Source: Clostridia bacterium (lineage in GTDB: Bacteria; Bacillota; Clostridia; Christensenellales; CAG-1252). Taken from it: a DNA stretch of 64,000 nucleotides. The translations under genes and the position numbers were made by a program. Within the stretch, counting starts at the first letter, position 1. Each line of letters begins with the position of its first letter. Positions 1-8,980 of this stretch are shown here, piece after piece. A model generated the notes under the pieces. The model worked only from the letters and a program-made list of their open reading frames with translations, ran no database searches and was not told where the DNA came from. The stretch lies in assembly GCA_017394805.1 (NCBI GenBank), contig JAFPXC010000003.1, positions 56,421 to 120,420 on the forward strand, given 5' to 3'.

Positions 1-192
1 GAGAGTAGTGACGATTTTGGGACACTTATCCTCTCCTGCGACGTAGACGAACTGCCGCCCCGCAAGGGTGGCTATATGCGCCCGCTGCGTGTGCGATGCG
101 CCGTAGACGACCGTCCTGTCTTTGGTGGCGACGGACGATAGCACGTCGGCGTAGGCCGCTCGTAGGGAGGGGATGGCAAAAAAATCTTTCAT
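1..192 (-). CDS. mfd: Transcription-repair coupling factor Mfd, N-terminal fragment (cut by window edge)
   Basis: The 64 visible codons begin MKDFFAIPSLRAAYADVL and continue through GASHTQRAHIATLAG to the window edge without a stop. Mfd is a DNA translocase that removes stalled RNA polymerase and recruits UvrA. The pattern of a short helical start followed by a strand-turn-helix is what the UvrB-like first domain of Mfd shows, but the ATPase motifs lie outside the window. Its ATG overlaps the pth stop (ATGA), so it is translationally coupled as the last visible gene of the rpmH operon. The pth-mfd order is common in Firmicutes, and the identification rests mainly on that context. Confidence 0.7.
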   Translation of the reverse strand, partial: MKDFFAIPSLRAAYADVLSSVATKDRTVVYGASHTQRAHIATLAGRQFVYVAGEDKCPKIVTTL

Positions 193-746
193 TGCAATAC
201 TTGTATGGCTTTGGGTATGGAGCGCGTATCGAGATAGGCTGACAGCACGGTTTTGGCGTCCGTGGTCGCCTTGTCCCACCGCGCGAAAAGGTCGTCCTTG
301 GGGCGGGACAACACGAAGTTGTAGAGGGACATTTCGCCCGTCGGGCGGCCGATACCTACCCTCAGGCGCGGCACGTTCTCGCCCACGCAACCCACGACGG
401 AACGCATACCGTTGTGCGTGCCCGCCGAGCCTTTCTCACGCATACGCAAAACGCCCAAATCCAAGTCTATATCGTCGTAGACCACGACGACCTCTTGGGG
501 TTTGGCGTGGTAGTAACCCAATAGTTCTCGCACGCTGTCCCCCGATAGGTTCATATAGGTCTGGGGCTTGGCGACGATTATTTTTTCGCCTTTGACGAAC
601 AGTTCGCACACTTTGGCGTGGCAAATGCGGCGTTTGAAGGTGCCGCCCAAATCGGCGACGAGCTTGTCCACCGTATTGAATCCCGTATTGTGATAGGTGT
701 TGCGATAGGTCAACCCGGGGTTGCCTAAGCCGACGATAATCAACAT
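189..746 (-). CDS. pth: Peptidyl-tRNA hydrolase
   Basis: A 185-residue protein of normal family length that releases tRNA from prematurely dropped peptidyl-tRNA in the cytoplasm. It begins with the family signature GLGNPG (residues 6-11). Catalytic His19 sits in TYHNTGF, and VVYDDIDLDLG supplies the conserved Asp. GTHNGMRSV matches the second signature. The start is fixed by AAGGAG seven bases upstream of the ATG. The gene lies 111 bases after tadA and overlaps mfd by four bases. Confidence 0.96.
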   Translation of the reverse strand: MLIIVGLGNPGLTYRNTYHNTGFNTVDKLVADLGGTFKRRICHAKVCELFVKGEKIIVAKPQTYMNLSGDSVRELLGYYHAKPQEVVVVYDDIDLDLGVLRMREKGSAGTHNGMRSVVGCVGENVPRLRVGIGRPTGEMSLYNFVLSRPKDDLFARWDKATTDAKTVLSAYLDTRSIPKAIQVLQ

Positions 747-825
747 AATGTCTCCTTGCGGTGCCGTTGCACCTCGTTCTATGGGGCGTTCGCCCTCGTT
801 TTTGATGGTAACGGTCGTAATAGGC

Positions 826-839
826 GGGGTACGTACCCC
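826..839. repeat. 14-base perfect palindrome after tadA
   Basis: GGGGTACGTACCCC lies 19 bases downstream of the tadA stop in the tadA-pth gap. It has no loop and no T-run, so it is not a standard terminator. Similar G-run/TACGTA/C-run elements occur at 18546, 43362 and 59860. Function unknown. Confidence 0.6.
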
Positions 840-857
840 CGTTTTTCGCGCCGTCTG

Positions 858-1307
858 CTATTTTTTGCGCTTGTTGCGGAAGAAGTCGGTCAGCAGCCGT
901 CCGCATTCTTCGCCGAGTACGCCGCCGACGACGGTCATACGATGGTTGAGTTTTTTATCCCCGATGAGGTCGTACACGCTCCCCATACAGCCCCCTTTCG
1001 GGTCGTATGCGCCGAAGTAGACGGCTTTCAATCGACAGTTGACGACGGCGCCCGTGCACATGGCGCAAGGCTCCAAAGTGACGTACATCTCGCACTCGTC
1101 GAGGTACCAGTTGCCGCACGCTTTGGACGCTTCCGCAAGCGCCAATATCTCGGCGTGCGAAATGGCGGAGTTGTCGCGCTCTTTGCGGTTGGCGGCAGCG
1201 GCGATCACCTCATCCCCGCGCACGACGACGGCGCCGACGGGTACTTCGTCGGCTTCGGCCGCTGCTTTTGCCAATTCGATGGCCATACGCATATATTTTT
1301 CGTCCAT
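858..1307 (-). CDS. tadA: tRNA-specific adenosine deaminase
   Basis: A 149-residue zinc deaminase that converts A34 to inosine in tRNA-Arg(ACG). The zinc and catalytic residues are visible: His51 and Glu53 in SHAEIL, and Cys81 and Cys84 in EPCAMC. PVGAVVV and the C-terminal region fit the TadA subfamily rather than cytidine deaminases. I chose the ATG at 1307 because AAGGAG lies just upstream and the protein then starts MDEKYMRMAIELA as the family does. An in-frame ATG 33 bases further upstream lies inside the M14 gene. It follows the M14 stop by one base. Confidence 0.95.
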   Translation of the reverse strand: MDEKYMRMAIELAKAAAEADEVPVGAVVVRGDEVIAAAANRKERDNSAISHAEILALAEASKACGNWYLDECEMYVTLEPCAMCTGAVVNCRLKAVYFGAYDPKGGCMGSVYDLIGDKKLNHRMTVVGGVLGEECGRLLTDFFRNKRKK

Positions 1308-1308
1308 A

Positions 1309-2139
1309 TTACTCCTTGTACGCCGCCATATACGACGCAACGTCTTTGTGCGCCGCGACGAGGGCGGGCAGTTCCCCGTAGGGGAATGGGTGTGCGAAGT
1401 CGTCCGAGCCTATCTCCACCGTCAAGGCTATGCCTTGGGGGTAGTTCAGGGCATACCAGTCCTTGTATCCGCCCGCACTACCGACGCTACGCGAATAGGC
1501 GTACCCCAGCCGCTCGGCGAGATAGCGGGCCGCGCCTTGGCTATGCGCCGCCGCTTCCCCTTCGCCGAACCCGTAGTAGATCACTTCGCCCTTGCAATGG
1601 TAGCTGAGCGTCAGGCGGTATCGTCTATTCCTCGTCAGGCGTACCAAGCACCGCGCCTCGGGCGAGGACAGCGGATAGGGGCCGACGTAGTTCGCGGGTG
1701 CGGGACGGCGGACGTTTTGTTTGCCCGTACCCCACCGCGCGTCGAAGTTGACGTTGACGTCCACCCCTTCGCCGTTGGCTTTCCACAAAGCGAAGTCTTC
1801 TCCGCCGTTCAGGGCGAGCAACCGTTCGCGGGCGAGGAGCGGCGCGGACGATACGCCCTTGGCGCACAGTTCCACCCCGTCGGGGTTGACCATGGGCACG
1901 AAGTCGCAAGGGGGCAGTCCGCCCACGGCGTAGGCCTCCCGATAGGCGCGCGCCATCGCCACTACGACGGGCGCCGTAATATGTTCGCGCGCGTGGATGG
2001 CGCCGTGTATCAGCATACCGCCGCCACGGCCTACCGCGATGACGTAGATAGGCCGTCCAAACGCCGAACGCCCCGCCGTGTACACGGTGGGGAAATCTTG
2101 TATATCTCGTCGCAAACTGTCGTAATCGTATATGGTCAT
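1309..2139 (-). CDS. M14 family zinc carboxypeptidase
   Basis: A 276-residue M14 peptidase. The zinc ligands are visible as His49 and Glu52 (HAREH) and His181 (LSYHCKG), with the catalytic Glu242 in LTVEIGSDD. Substrate-contact residues appear in VNVNFDARWG. The domain order matches the gamma-D-glutamyl-diamino acid peptidase branch (YqgT/ENP1-like), which cuts murein peptides. There is no signal peptide, so a role in recycling muropeptides in the cytoplasm is an inference. The ATG at 2139 gives the expected N-terminus, but no Shine-Dalgarno is visible before it. It lies 19 bases after tsaD in the same operon. Confidence 0.85.
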   Translation of the reverse strand: MTIYDYDSLRRDIQDFPTVYTAGRSAFGRPIYVIAVGRGGGMLIHGAIHAREHITAPVVVAMARAYREAYAVGGLPPCDFVPMVNPDGVELCAKGVSSAPLLARERLLALNGGEDFALWKANGEGVDVNVNFDARWGTGKQNVRRPAPANYVGPYPLSSPEARCLVRLTRNRRYRLTLSYHCKGEVIYYGFGEGEAAAHSQGAARYLAERLGYAYSRSVGSAGGYKDWYALNYPQGIALTVEIGSDDFAHPFPYGELPALVAAHKDVASYMAAYKE

Positions 2140-2158
2140 ACGACAGTATATGCCGTGG

Positions 2159-3190
2159 TCAGTCGCTACGCAAAGGTATGGTGGCCACGGCGTCCAGCGT
2201 GTTGGGCGCAAAGGGCGCACCCGCGCGGATCTGCACCAAAGCCTCCATGCCGATCATCGAAGCATTGTCCGTGCAGAAGCGCTTGGGCGGGAATAGGGTA
2301 GCGATACCCTTGGGATAGGCGTAGTTGTTGAGCACCTCGCGCAAGCGACCGTTGGCGCCCACGCCGCCCGCAACGGCTATGGTACGTATACCCCTTTCTT
2401 CGGCCAAAGCCACCGCGTGTTCGGCCAAAACCGATACGGCCGCGTCTTGGAAAGAGGCCGCCACGTCCGCTTTGGAATAGGGCTCTCCTTTTTGCTCCTT
2501 GGTGTGTACGTAGTTGATGACGGCGGTTTTGAGACCGCTGTAACTGAAGTCGTATTTGCCCGCCATCTTCGCCTGCGGCAGGGGAATGCACGCTTTGCCT
2601 TCGCGCGCCGCTTTTTCTATTTCGGGGCCGCCGGGGTAGGGCAGTCCCAGCACCCGCGCCACTTTGTCGAAGGCTTCGCCCACGGCGTCGTCCGCCGTAG
2701 AGCCGTAGATTTTTAAGTGGGTGTAGTCGGTCACTTCGGCCACCGCCGTGTGTCCGCCCGATACGATGAGTGCCACGTAGGGGGGCCTCAGCTCGGGGTG
2801 CGCCAGGTAGTTGGCGGCGATGTGCCCGCGAATGTGATTGACGGCCACGAGGGGCTTGCCGTAGGCGAACGCGAGGCCTTTTGCGTAGGATACGCCGACC
2901 AACAGAGCGCCGATGAGTCCCGCACCGTAGGTGACGGCGACCGCGTCCACGTCGGGGATGGCGAGGCCGCTTTGGCGTAGCGCATCGTCGACCACCGCGT
3001 TGATATTGACGGCGTGATTGCGCGAGGCTATCTCGGGCACGACGCCGCCGAACGCGCGATGGATGGGTATTTGGGTGGAAATGCTTTCGCCCAAAACCAC
3101 GCCGTCCCGCACGATGGCGCAGGCGGTTTCGTCGCAACTCGATTCGATGGCGAGTACTGTCAGATTGGTCTTGTTTTGCAAAGCATTCAT
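2159..3190 (-). CDS. tsaD: tRNA N6-threonylcarbamoyladenosine transferase TsaD
   Basis: A 343-residue ASKHA-fold protein that transfers the threonylcarbamoyl group to A37 of ANN-decoding tRNAs together with TsaB and TsaE. The start region TVLAIESSCDETACA is typical. Metal-binding His119 and His123 occur in NHIRGH, followed by SGGHT and the C-terminal GGVGAN and DNASMIG motifs. AAGGA lies before the ATG. tsaB and tsaE are not in the window. The gene sits between prfB and the M14 peptidase in the rpmH operon. Confidence 0.97.
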   Translation of the reverse strand: MNALQNKTNLTVLAIESSCDETACAIVRDGVVLGESISTQIPIHRAFGGVVPEIASRNHAVNINAVVDDALRQSGLAIPDVDAVAVTYGAGLIGALLVGVSYAKGLAFAYGKPLVAVNHIRGHIAANYLAHPELRPPYVALIVSGGHTAVAEVTDYTHLKIYGSTADDAVGEAFDKVARVLGLPYPGGPEIEKAAREGKACIPLPQAKMAGKYDFSYSGLKTAVINYVHTKEQKGEPYSKADVAASFQDAAVSVLAEHAVALAEERGIRTIAVAGGVGANGRLREVLNNYAYPKGIATLFPPKRFCTDNASMIGMEALVQIRAGAPFAPNTLDAVATIPLRSD

Positions 3191-3227
3191 GCTATCCTTC
3201 TTGCGCCCCGTTATAGGGCGGCTTACT

Positions 3228-4325
3228 TTATGATTTCCGCAGATATTCGGTGATGAAGGGATCCAAGTCCCCGTCCATCACGGCTTGCACGTTGCCGGTC
3301 TCGTACCCCGTGCGGTGGTCTTTGACCATCGTGTAGGGGCAAAAGACGTAACTGCGAATCTGGCTGCCCCATTCGATGCGCTTCAGTTCGCCCTTGATTT
3401 CGTTGGCTTTTTCCAACTGTTCGCGCTCTTTCTTCTCGGCGAGGCGTGCGCGCAGCATGGTCATGGCCACTTCGCGGTTTTGTATTTGCGAGCGCTCGTT
3501 TTGGCATTGTACCACGATGCCCGTAGGCAGGTGTGTGATACGTACGGCGCTGTCGGTACGGTTGACGTGCTGGCCGCCCGCGCCGCCCGAGCGATAAGTG
3601 TCGATTTTGAGGTCTTCGGGGTTGATGACGATGGCGCCGTCGTCGGGTATGACGGGCATGACCTCGAGGGAGGCGAAAGAGGTATGACGGCGGCTGTTGG
3701 CGTCGAAAGGCGATATACGTACCAGCCTATGCACGCCCTTTTCGGCTTTCATGTAGCCGTAAACGTTGTCGCCCGAGAGCTCGAACGTCACGGATTTAAT
3801 GCCCGCTTCGTCGCCCGCTAAGTAGTCGATGGTCTTGCATTGATACCCCTTCTTTTCGGCGTAGCGCGTGTACATACGATAGAGCATACTCACCCAATCC
3901 TGCGCCTCGGTGCCGCCCGCGCCCGCGTGCAAGGTGAGAATGGCGTCGCACGCGTCGTATTCGCCTTTGAGTAGCGCCGCCAAGCGCATTTCTTCGATGT
4001 CGGCGGACAGTCTAGTCAGTTCGGCGCTCAGTCCGTCCAACTCTTCCACGGCTTCCATTTCGTCCGCCATGTCCAGTAGGACCAAAGCGTCCGCTATCCC
4101 CGTTTGCAGTTTGCGATAGGCGTTCAACTTGTTGTTGATTTTCTTGGCTTCCTGCGCGATTGCTTGGGCTTTGGTCATATCCGTCCACAGATTTTGGTCG
4201 TCGAGTTTCGCCTGCAATTCGGCGCTCTTCTTCTCCAACTCCTCTATGCCCAAAGACACGCCCACACCGTCAAGTATGCGCTGCTGCTCGTTGAATTTGG
4301 CTTTCAGTTCTTCGAATGCGATCAT
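3228..4325 (-). CDS. prfB: Peptide chain release factor 2
   Basis: A 365-residue class I release factor for UGA and UAA codons. The stop-codon recognition motif SPF (residues 205-207) marks RF2 rather than RF1, and the catalytic GGQ motif is at 250-252. The whole protein reads in one frame from the ATG, so the programmed +1 frameshift near codon 25 that autoregulates many prfB genes is absent. It lies 16 bases after rsmG in the long minus-strand operon. Confidence 0.97.
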   Translation of the reverse strand: MIAFEELKAKFNEQQRILDGVGVSLGIEELEKKSAELQAKLDDQNLWTDMTKAQAIAQEAKKINNKLNAYRKLQTGIADALVLLDMADEMEAVEELDGLSAELTRLSADIEEMRLAALLKGEYDACDAILTLHAGAGGTEAQDWVSMLYRMYTRYAEKKGYQCKTIDYLAGDEAGIKSVTFELSGDNVYGYMKAEKGVHRLVRISPFDANSRRHTSFASLEVMPVIPDDGAIVINPEDLKIDTYRSGGAGGQHVNRTDSAVRITHLPTGIVVQCQNERSQIQNREVAMTMLRARLAEKKEREQLEKANEIKGELKRIEWGSQIRSYVFCPYTMVKDHRTGYETGNVQAVMDGDLDPFITEYLRKS

Positions 4326-4341
4326 GTCGTACTCCTTGCCG

Positions 4342-5025
4342 CTATTGAAGCGGCGCCGTGCGGGGCTTGTTGCCTCCGCGCGGATATTGCGAGGGGGTGG
4401 CGGCGGTTTTTTCGTATACCAACAGACACCGCGCCGCGTCCTCTATGGTGTAGTCGAAGGTTTCGACGAGCGCAAGGTGCAGCAGTTCGGCGGCTTTGCG
4501 CCCCGAGGTCGCTTCTTCTTCCGCGTTCGTCTTATATACTACCACACGTCCGCCCGTTTTGGCAAGCGGCGAGAGGTATTCCAGCAGGGTGGCGATGGGG
4601 GCGACCGCGCGCGCCGTCACCACGTCGAACGCGCCACGGTACGCGCCTTTGCCCGCGTCTTCCGCGCGGATATGCACGGCCTTGGCGTTTCGCAAGCCCA
4701 AATCCTCAATGACCGCCGTCTGGAAGGTCACCTTCTTGTTGACGCTGTCCAAAAGCGTGAATTCCACGTCGTTTGCGGCGATGGCGAGGGGCAGAGAGGG
4801 AAATCCCGCGCCCGCGCCCACGTCGCACACCTTGCCGCGCATATACCGTAACCCAGCCAGACTGTCGGCGAAGTGCTTTTGATACACGGCGTCGCGCTCG
4901 GTGACCGCGGTCAGGTTGAAGCGCTCGTTCCATTCGGTAAGAAGCGCGTAATATCGCTCGAATCGTTCGAGTTGCGCTTCGGTCGGCACGAAGCCCCATT
5001 CGGATAGTTGTCGTACGAAATCCAT
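4342..5025 (-). CDS. rsmG: 16S rRNA (guanine527-N7)-methyltransferase
   Basis: A 227-residue SAM-dependent methyltransferase of the GidB family. The N-terminal helical region includes TEWNERFNLTAV, a family hallmark. The SAM-binding loop is DVGAGAGFPSLPLAIA, followed by LLDSVNKKVTF and VTARAVAP. It follows mnmG by 12 bases, the usual gene order near the replication origin of Gram-positive bacteria. The C-terminal tail after about residue 205 is rich in Pro and Arg and looks lineage specific. Confidence 0.96.
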   Translation of the reverse strand: MDFVRQLSEWGFVPTEAQLERFERYYALLTEWNERFNLTAVTERDAVYQKHFADSLAGLRYMRGKVCDVGAGAGFPSLPLAIAANDVEFTLLDSVNKKVTFQTAVIEDLGLRNAKAVHIRAEDAGKGAYRGAFDVVTARAVAPIATLLEYLSPLAKTGGRVVVYKTNAEEEATSGRKAAELLHLALVETFDYTIEDAARCLLVYEKTAATPSQYPRGGNKPRTAPLQ

Positions 5026-5037
5026 AGCGTTCGGGTT

Positions 5038-6891
5038 CTATTGCTTGGTTTGGCGCAATAGGTAGATGATGAGCACGTTGATATCGGCGGGGGATATGCC
5101 GCTGATACGCGCGGCCTGCCCCAAGGTGAGCGGGCGCACGGCGTTGAGTTTTTGTCGCGCTTCCAATCGTAGATTGTCCAGAGTCGCGTAGTCGACGTCG
5201 GCGGGCAACGCCTTGTCTTCCAAGGCCATCGCCTCTTCGCGCATCGTCGCCTCTTGTTGCAGATAGCCCTCGTACTTGCAGTCGATGGCCGCCTCTTGCA
5301 TGACGGCGGGCGAAAACGCCTCGAACGGCGACAGGGCGTACACGTCCCGCCAAGTGACCTTGGCGTGTTTGAAGAGGTCTTTTGCGCGGATGCCCGATTT
5401 GGGCTCCTGCTCGCCGCCTTTAAGGAGAATGGGCTTCGTTACCGAGGGCGGCAGAATGGTCTCCAACGCCTCGTCCAATGCGGCCCGTTCTTGCTGTTTG
5501 GCTTGAAAAGCCGCCCAACGTACCCCGTCTACGAGGCCTATTTCGCGCCCTAACGGCGTTAAACGGCGGTCGGCGTTGTCCTGTCTTAGTGTGATGCGGT
5601 ATTCGGCTCTCGCCGTCATCATGCGGTAGGGCTCGTTAGTGCCTCGCGTCACCAAATCGTCTATCAAAACGCCTATATAAGCCTGGTCGCGGCGAAGCAC
5701 GACGGGCGGCTTCCCTTCGAGCGTTCGCGCCGCGTTGACGCCCGCCATCAGGCCTTGCGCCGCCGCTTCTTCGTAGCCCGAACTGCCGTTGACCTGTCCC
5801 GCGAAGAACAGCCCTTTGACGACTTTGCTCTCCAAGGTGGGATACAGCGACAAAGGGTCGATGCAGTCGTACTCGATGGCGTAGGCGTATTTGAGGAAGC
5901 GGCAATGCCGCAATCCCGGCAGGGTGCGGTACATGGCTTCCTGCACGTCGCGCGGCAGGCTGCTGCTCATACCCTGTATATACATACTTTCGCCGCCCAA
6001 GGTCTCGGGTTCGACGAAGATTTGATGCCGTTTGTGGTCGGGGAAGCGCACGACCTTGTCCTCTATGGAGGGGCAGTAGCGCGGCCCGACGCCTTTGATG
6101 TTGCCGTTGTACATGGGCGCACGGTGCAGGTTGTCCAGTATAATGCGGTGCGTCTCCTCGTTGGTGTAGGTGAGGTAGCACGGCTCTTCCTCGAACACCC
6201 GTTTTTCGGTCAGGAAGGAGAAACTGTAGACGTCCTCGTCCCCCTTTTCCACTTCCATCTCGTCGAAATCTATACTGTCGCGCGCGATACGTGCGGGCGT
6301 GCCCGTCTTGAATCGGCGGATGGGAATGCCCGCGGCCACCAGCGACGCCGTCAGCCGTTCGGCCCTTGCGAAGCCCGACGGCCCCTCGAAATACTCCTCT
6401 TCGCCGCGAATGATACGCGCGTTGAGGTATACGCCCGACGCGATCACCACCACGGCGGCGGTATATAATACGTCCCCTACGTACACCCCTTTTATGCGAC
6501 CGCCCTCGATGAGAAGCGCGGTCGCTTCCCCTTCCGCGAGGGTAAGGCGGGGCGTTTGCCGCAGGGTATCCAGCATATTGCGGTGATAGACCGCTTTATC
6601 CGTCTGACCTCGCAGGCTTTGCACGGCGGCGCCTTTGGTGGCGTTGAGCATCTTGATTTGCAGTAGGCTACGGTCGGCGTTCAACGCCATCTGCCCGCCC
6701 AAAGCGTCGATCTCGCGCACCAGATGTCCCTTGCCCGTGCCACCCACGTTGGGATTGCAGGCCATATAGGCCACCGAGTCTATACTGATGGCCAATAGCA
6801 GGGTTTCGTGCCCCAATCGCGCGAGGGCCAATGCGCTTTCCACCCCCGCGTGTCCCGCGCCGATTACGATTGCGTCGAATGCGGTATTCAT
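5038..6891 (-). CDS. mnmG: tRNA uridine-5-carboxymethylaminomethyl modification enzyme MnmG
   Basis: A 617-residue FAD- and NADH-using partner of MnmE that builds cmnm5U at the wobble position. The FAD-binding motif IGAGHAGVESALA is at the N-terminus. NVGGTGKGHLVREIDALGGQM and CPSIEDKVVRFPDHKRHQIF are family signatures, and the C-terminal helical tRNA/MnmE-binding domain ends RISGISPADINVLIIYL. It overlaps nothing and sits one base after mnmE. Confidence 0.98.
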   Translation of the reverse strand: MNTAFDAIVIGAGHAGVESALALARLGHETLLLAISIDSVAYMACNPNVGGTGKGHLVREIDALGGQMALNADRSLLQIKMLNATKGAAVQSLRGQTDKAVYHRNMLDTLRQTPRLTLAEGEATALLIEGGRIKGVYVGDVLYTAAVVVIASGVYLNARIIRGEEEYFEGPSGFARAERLTASLVAAGIPIRRFKTGTPARIARDSIDFDEMEVEKGDEDVYSFSFLTEKRVFEEEPCYLTYTNEETHRIILDNLHRAPMYNGNIKGVGPRYCPSIEDKVVRFPDHKRHQIFVEPETLGGESMYIQGMSSSLPRDVQEAMYRTLPGLRHCRFLKYAYAIEYDCIDPLSLYPTLESKVVKGLFFAGQVNGSSGYEEAAAQGLMAGVNAARTLEGKPPVVLRRDQAYIGVLIDDLVTRGTNEPYRMMTARAEYRITLRQDNADRRLTPLGREIGLVDGVRWAAFQAKQQERAALDEALETILPPSVTKPILLKGGEQEPKSGIRAKDLFKHAKVTWRDVYALSPFEAFSPAVMQEAAIDCKYEGYLQQEATMREEAMALEDKALPADVDYATLDNLRLEARQKLNAVRPLTLGQAARISGISPADINVLIIYLLRQTKQ

Positions 6892-6892
6892 A

Positions 6893-8206
6893 TCACTTCC
6901 CCACGCAGAAGGACGCGAAAACGCGGTCTATCACGTCTTCGGTGGCGGTGGCGCCGTCCACTTCGCCCAGCGCCTGATAGGCGGCGCGCAAGTCTACCAA
7001 TACGCAGTCGAGGGGCATATTTTCATAGGCCTCGGCTGCTCGCTTCAAGTGGTCGAGCGCGCGCTTGACCGCCTCGATGTGCCTGTCCTCGGACAGCATA
7101 CCGCCGTAGGCGCGATCCACCTTGGCGATGGCGGCCACTTCGTGCAGAAGCGCCTCTACGCCCGCGCCCGTTTTGGCGCTCACCGAGGGGTGATCCGCCG
7201 TCGGCGCTTCGGCCACGTCCGTCTTGTTGTAGACCACGAATAGGTGCTTCTTTTTGAAACGGCGTAGCCACGCGGGGTTGGGCGTTTCGCCCCGTTCCGC
7301 GTCCAAGAGGTAGACCACGGCGTCGGCCTTATCCGCGGCCGAGTAGGCGCGTTCCACGCCCATTTTCTCCACCGCGTCCTCGGTTTCGCGCAGGCCCGCG
7401 GTATCCAAAAGGTTCAGACGTACCCCGTCTATCGATACACTTTCGCACAGCGTGTCTCTCGTCGTACCCGCGATGGGCGTGACGATGGCTCTGTCCTCGT
7501 GCAGAATGCAATTCAAAAGGCTACTCTTGCCCGCGTTGGGCGTGCCGATGAGGGCGACGGATACGCCGTGCCGCACCAGCTTGCCGTTTTCCGCTCCCTC
7601 GTCGAGCGCGGTCAATTCGGCTATGAGGGTTTGCATGGTCGGCGCAAAATCCCGTTCGATCTCGTCCGCCATCTCGTCGGGGTAGTCCAACCCCGCCTCC
7701 AACGTGGCCGTCAACGCCGCGAGAGAGGCCAAGGTGGGGGCGAGCCTTGCGCCCAAACTGCCCGCCATCATTTGATAGGACAGGTTGACTTCGGCGCGGC
7801 TCTCGGCGTTGATAACGCCCAATATGCCCTCGGCTTGGCTCAACGTCACCTTGCCGTTGAGGAAAGCGCGCCGCGTAAATTCGCCCGCCTTGGCGAGCCT
7901 CGCGCCGTCCGCCAAAAGGGTGCGCAGCACCAAGTCGGCGAGGGTGACGCCCCCGTGGATCTGAAACTCCACGATATCTTCGCCCGTGTAGCTTTTGGGC
8001 GCGGCGAAGTAGACCATCATACATTGTTCCTCGAATCCGTCGCCCGCGAAGCGTCCCAAATACATACGGTTGGGTTGCGGCGCGGCGGGCATAGCGCGCG
8101 AAGAAAAGCGCCGTAGAGCATAGGATAGACTATCCTCTCCCGACAAGCGGACGATGCCGATGGCGCCCACGCCTATGGCTGTTGAAATGGCTACGATGGT
8201 TTGCAT
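6893..8206 (-). CDS. mnmE: tRNA modification GTPase MnmE
   Basis: A 437-residue three-domain protein. The N-terminal domain binds the folate derivative, the middle is helical, and a GTPase domain is inserted. G motifs are visible: GTPNAGKSS (G1), GTTRDT (G2), DTAGLRE (G3), NKTD (G4) and SAKTG (G5). The C-terminal CxGK signature is present as CVGK. It works with MnmG, encoded next to it, on tRNA wobble uridines. Only a weak AGGT precedes the ATG, and the leader contains a 12-bp hairpin (8225-8254). Confidence 0.98.
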   Translation of the reverse strand: MQTIVAISTAIGVGAIGIVRLSGEDSLSYALRRFSSRAMPAAPQPNRMYLGRFAGDGFEEQCMMVYFAAPKSYTGEDIVEFQIHGGVTLADLVLRTLLADGARLAKAGEFTRRAFLNGKVTLSQAEGILGVINAESRAEVNLSYQMMAGSLGARLAPTLASLAALTATLEAGLDYPDEMADEIERDFAPTMQTLIAELTALDEGAENGKLVRHGVSVALIGTPNAGKSSLLNCILHEDRAIVTPIAGTTRDTLCESVSIDGVRLNLLDTAGLRETEDAVEKMGVERAYSAADKADAVVYLLDAERGETPNPAWLRRFKKKHLFVVYNKTDVAEAPTADHPSVSAKTGAGVEALLHEVAAIAKVDRAYGGMLSEDRHIEAVKRALDHLKRAAEAYENMPLDCVLVDLRAAYQALGEVDGATATEDVIDRVFASFCVGK

Positions 8207-8224
8207 ACCTGTCTTAATATGTCA

Positions 8225-8254
8225 ATAGCCGATTTGCTGGTACAAATCGGCTAT
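8225..8254 (-). other. Perfect 12-bp hairpin in the jag-mnmE gap
   Basis: Arms 8225-8236 and 8243-8254 pair perfectly around a six-base loop. On the transcribed minus strand no T-run follows, so it is unlikely to terminate. It may be an RNA processing or stability element that sets different levels of jag and mnmE. This role is inferred from structure only. Confidence 0.55.
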
Positions 8255-8280
8255 CGGTTTTCGGCTGTTTGCCGTAGTGG

Positions 8281-8964
8281 TCAGAATCTTCTCTTTTTGC
8301 CGCCGAAAGAGCGGGTTTTCATACCGCCCGTGCGGAAAGACTTGTTGGTGCCGTAGGTGATTTCCTTTTCCTTGGGAATGATGACCACGTAGCGGTTGGG
8401 CTCGTCCCCGAAGGATTCGGTGCGCACGCGCTCGTCGTCGGCTAAGGCCTCGTGAATGACCTTGCGGTCCTGGTTGTTCATGGGCTCCAACTCCACCTGT
8501 TTCCCTTCGCGCACCGCTTTGTCCGCCAAGCGCAACGCCAAGGCGTGCAAGGTATCGGTGCGTCTCGCGCGGTAGCCCTCCACGTCGATGGTGACGCGGG
8601 TATAGGACGCGTCGTCTTTGTTGATATGGATGGTGGTGAGGTATTGAATGGCGTCCAACACTTCCCCGCGGTAGCCGATGACCGCGGCGCTGTCCTTGCC
8701 GCTCACTTGGGCCAGGAAGCCGCCCTCCACGTCTTCGACCGTTACGTCGCAGTCCAATCCCATACGCTCAAGTAGCCCCGCGATGAAGTCGCACACCTCG
8801 TCTTTTGGGGTGCTCTTGACGGTCAAGCGCACTTTGGCGCCGGCGAACAAGCCGCCTTTTTTGAGGACTTCGATTTCCACCTCGTCCTCGGTCATTCCCA
8901 ACTGTTCCAAACCGATGGCGATGGCCTCTTCTACGGTTTTGGCTTCTTTCTCTATGGATATCAT
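8281..8964 (-). CDS. jag: RNA-binding protein KhpB/Jag
   Basis: A 227-residue protein with the three expected domains: a Jag-N domain (about residues 1-50, with KGGLFAGAKVRLTV), a KH domain (about 85-155, containing GYRGEVLDAIQYL) and an R3H domain (about 160-215, with RKVIHEALADDERVRTESFG). In Gram-positive bacteria KhpB pairs with KhpA to bind many RNAs and influences cell elongation and division. The basic Ser/Arg/Lys tail is probably RNA contacting. It lies 16 bases after yidC. Confidence 0.94.
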   Translation of the reverse strand: MISIEKEAKTVEEAIAIGLEQLGMTEDEVEIEVLKKGGLFAGAKVRLTVKSTPKDEVCDFIAGLLERMGLDCDVTVEDVEGGFLAQVSGKDSAAVIGYRGEVLDAIQYLTTIHINKDDASYTRVTIDVEGYRARRTDTLHALALRLADKAVREGKQVELEPMNNQDRKVIHEALADDERVRTESFGDEPNRYVVIIPKEKEITYGTNKSFRTGGMKTRSFGGKKRRF

Positions 8965-8980
8965 ATCGTCTCCTTTTCGT

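Noticed and set aside
8212..8230. TTGACA near the mnmE start as a promoter
   Set aside because: No -10 hexamer lies 16-18 bases downstream; the sequence is part of a hairpin flank.
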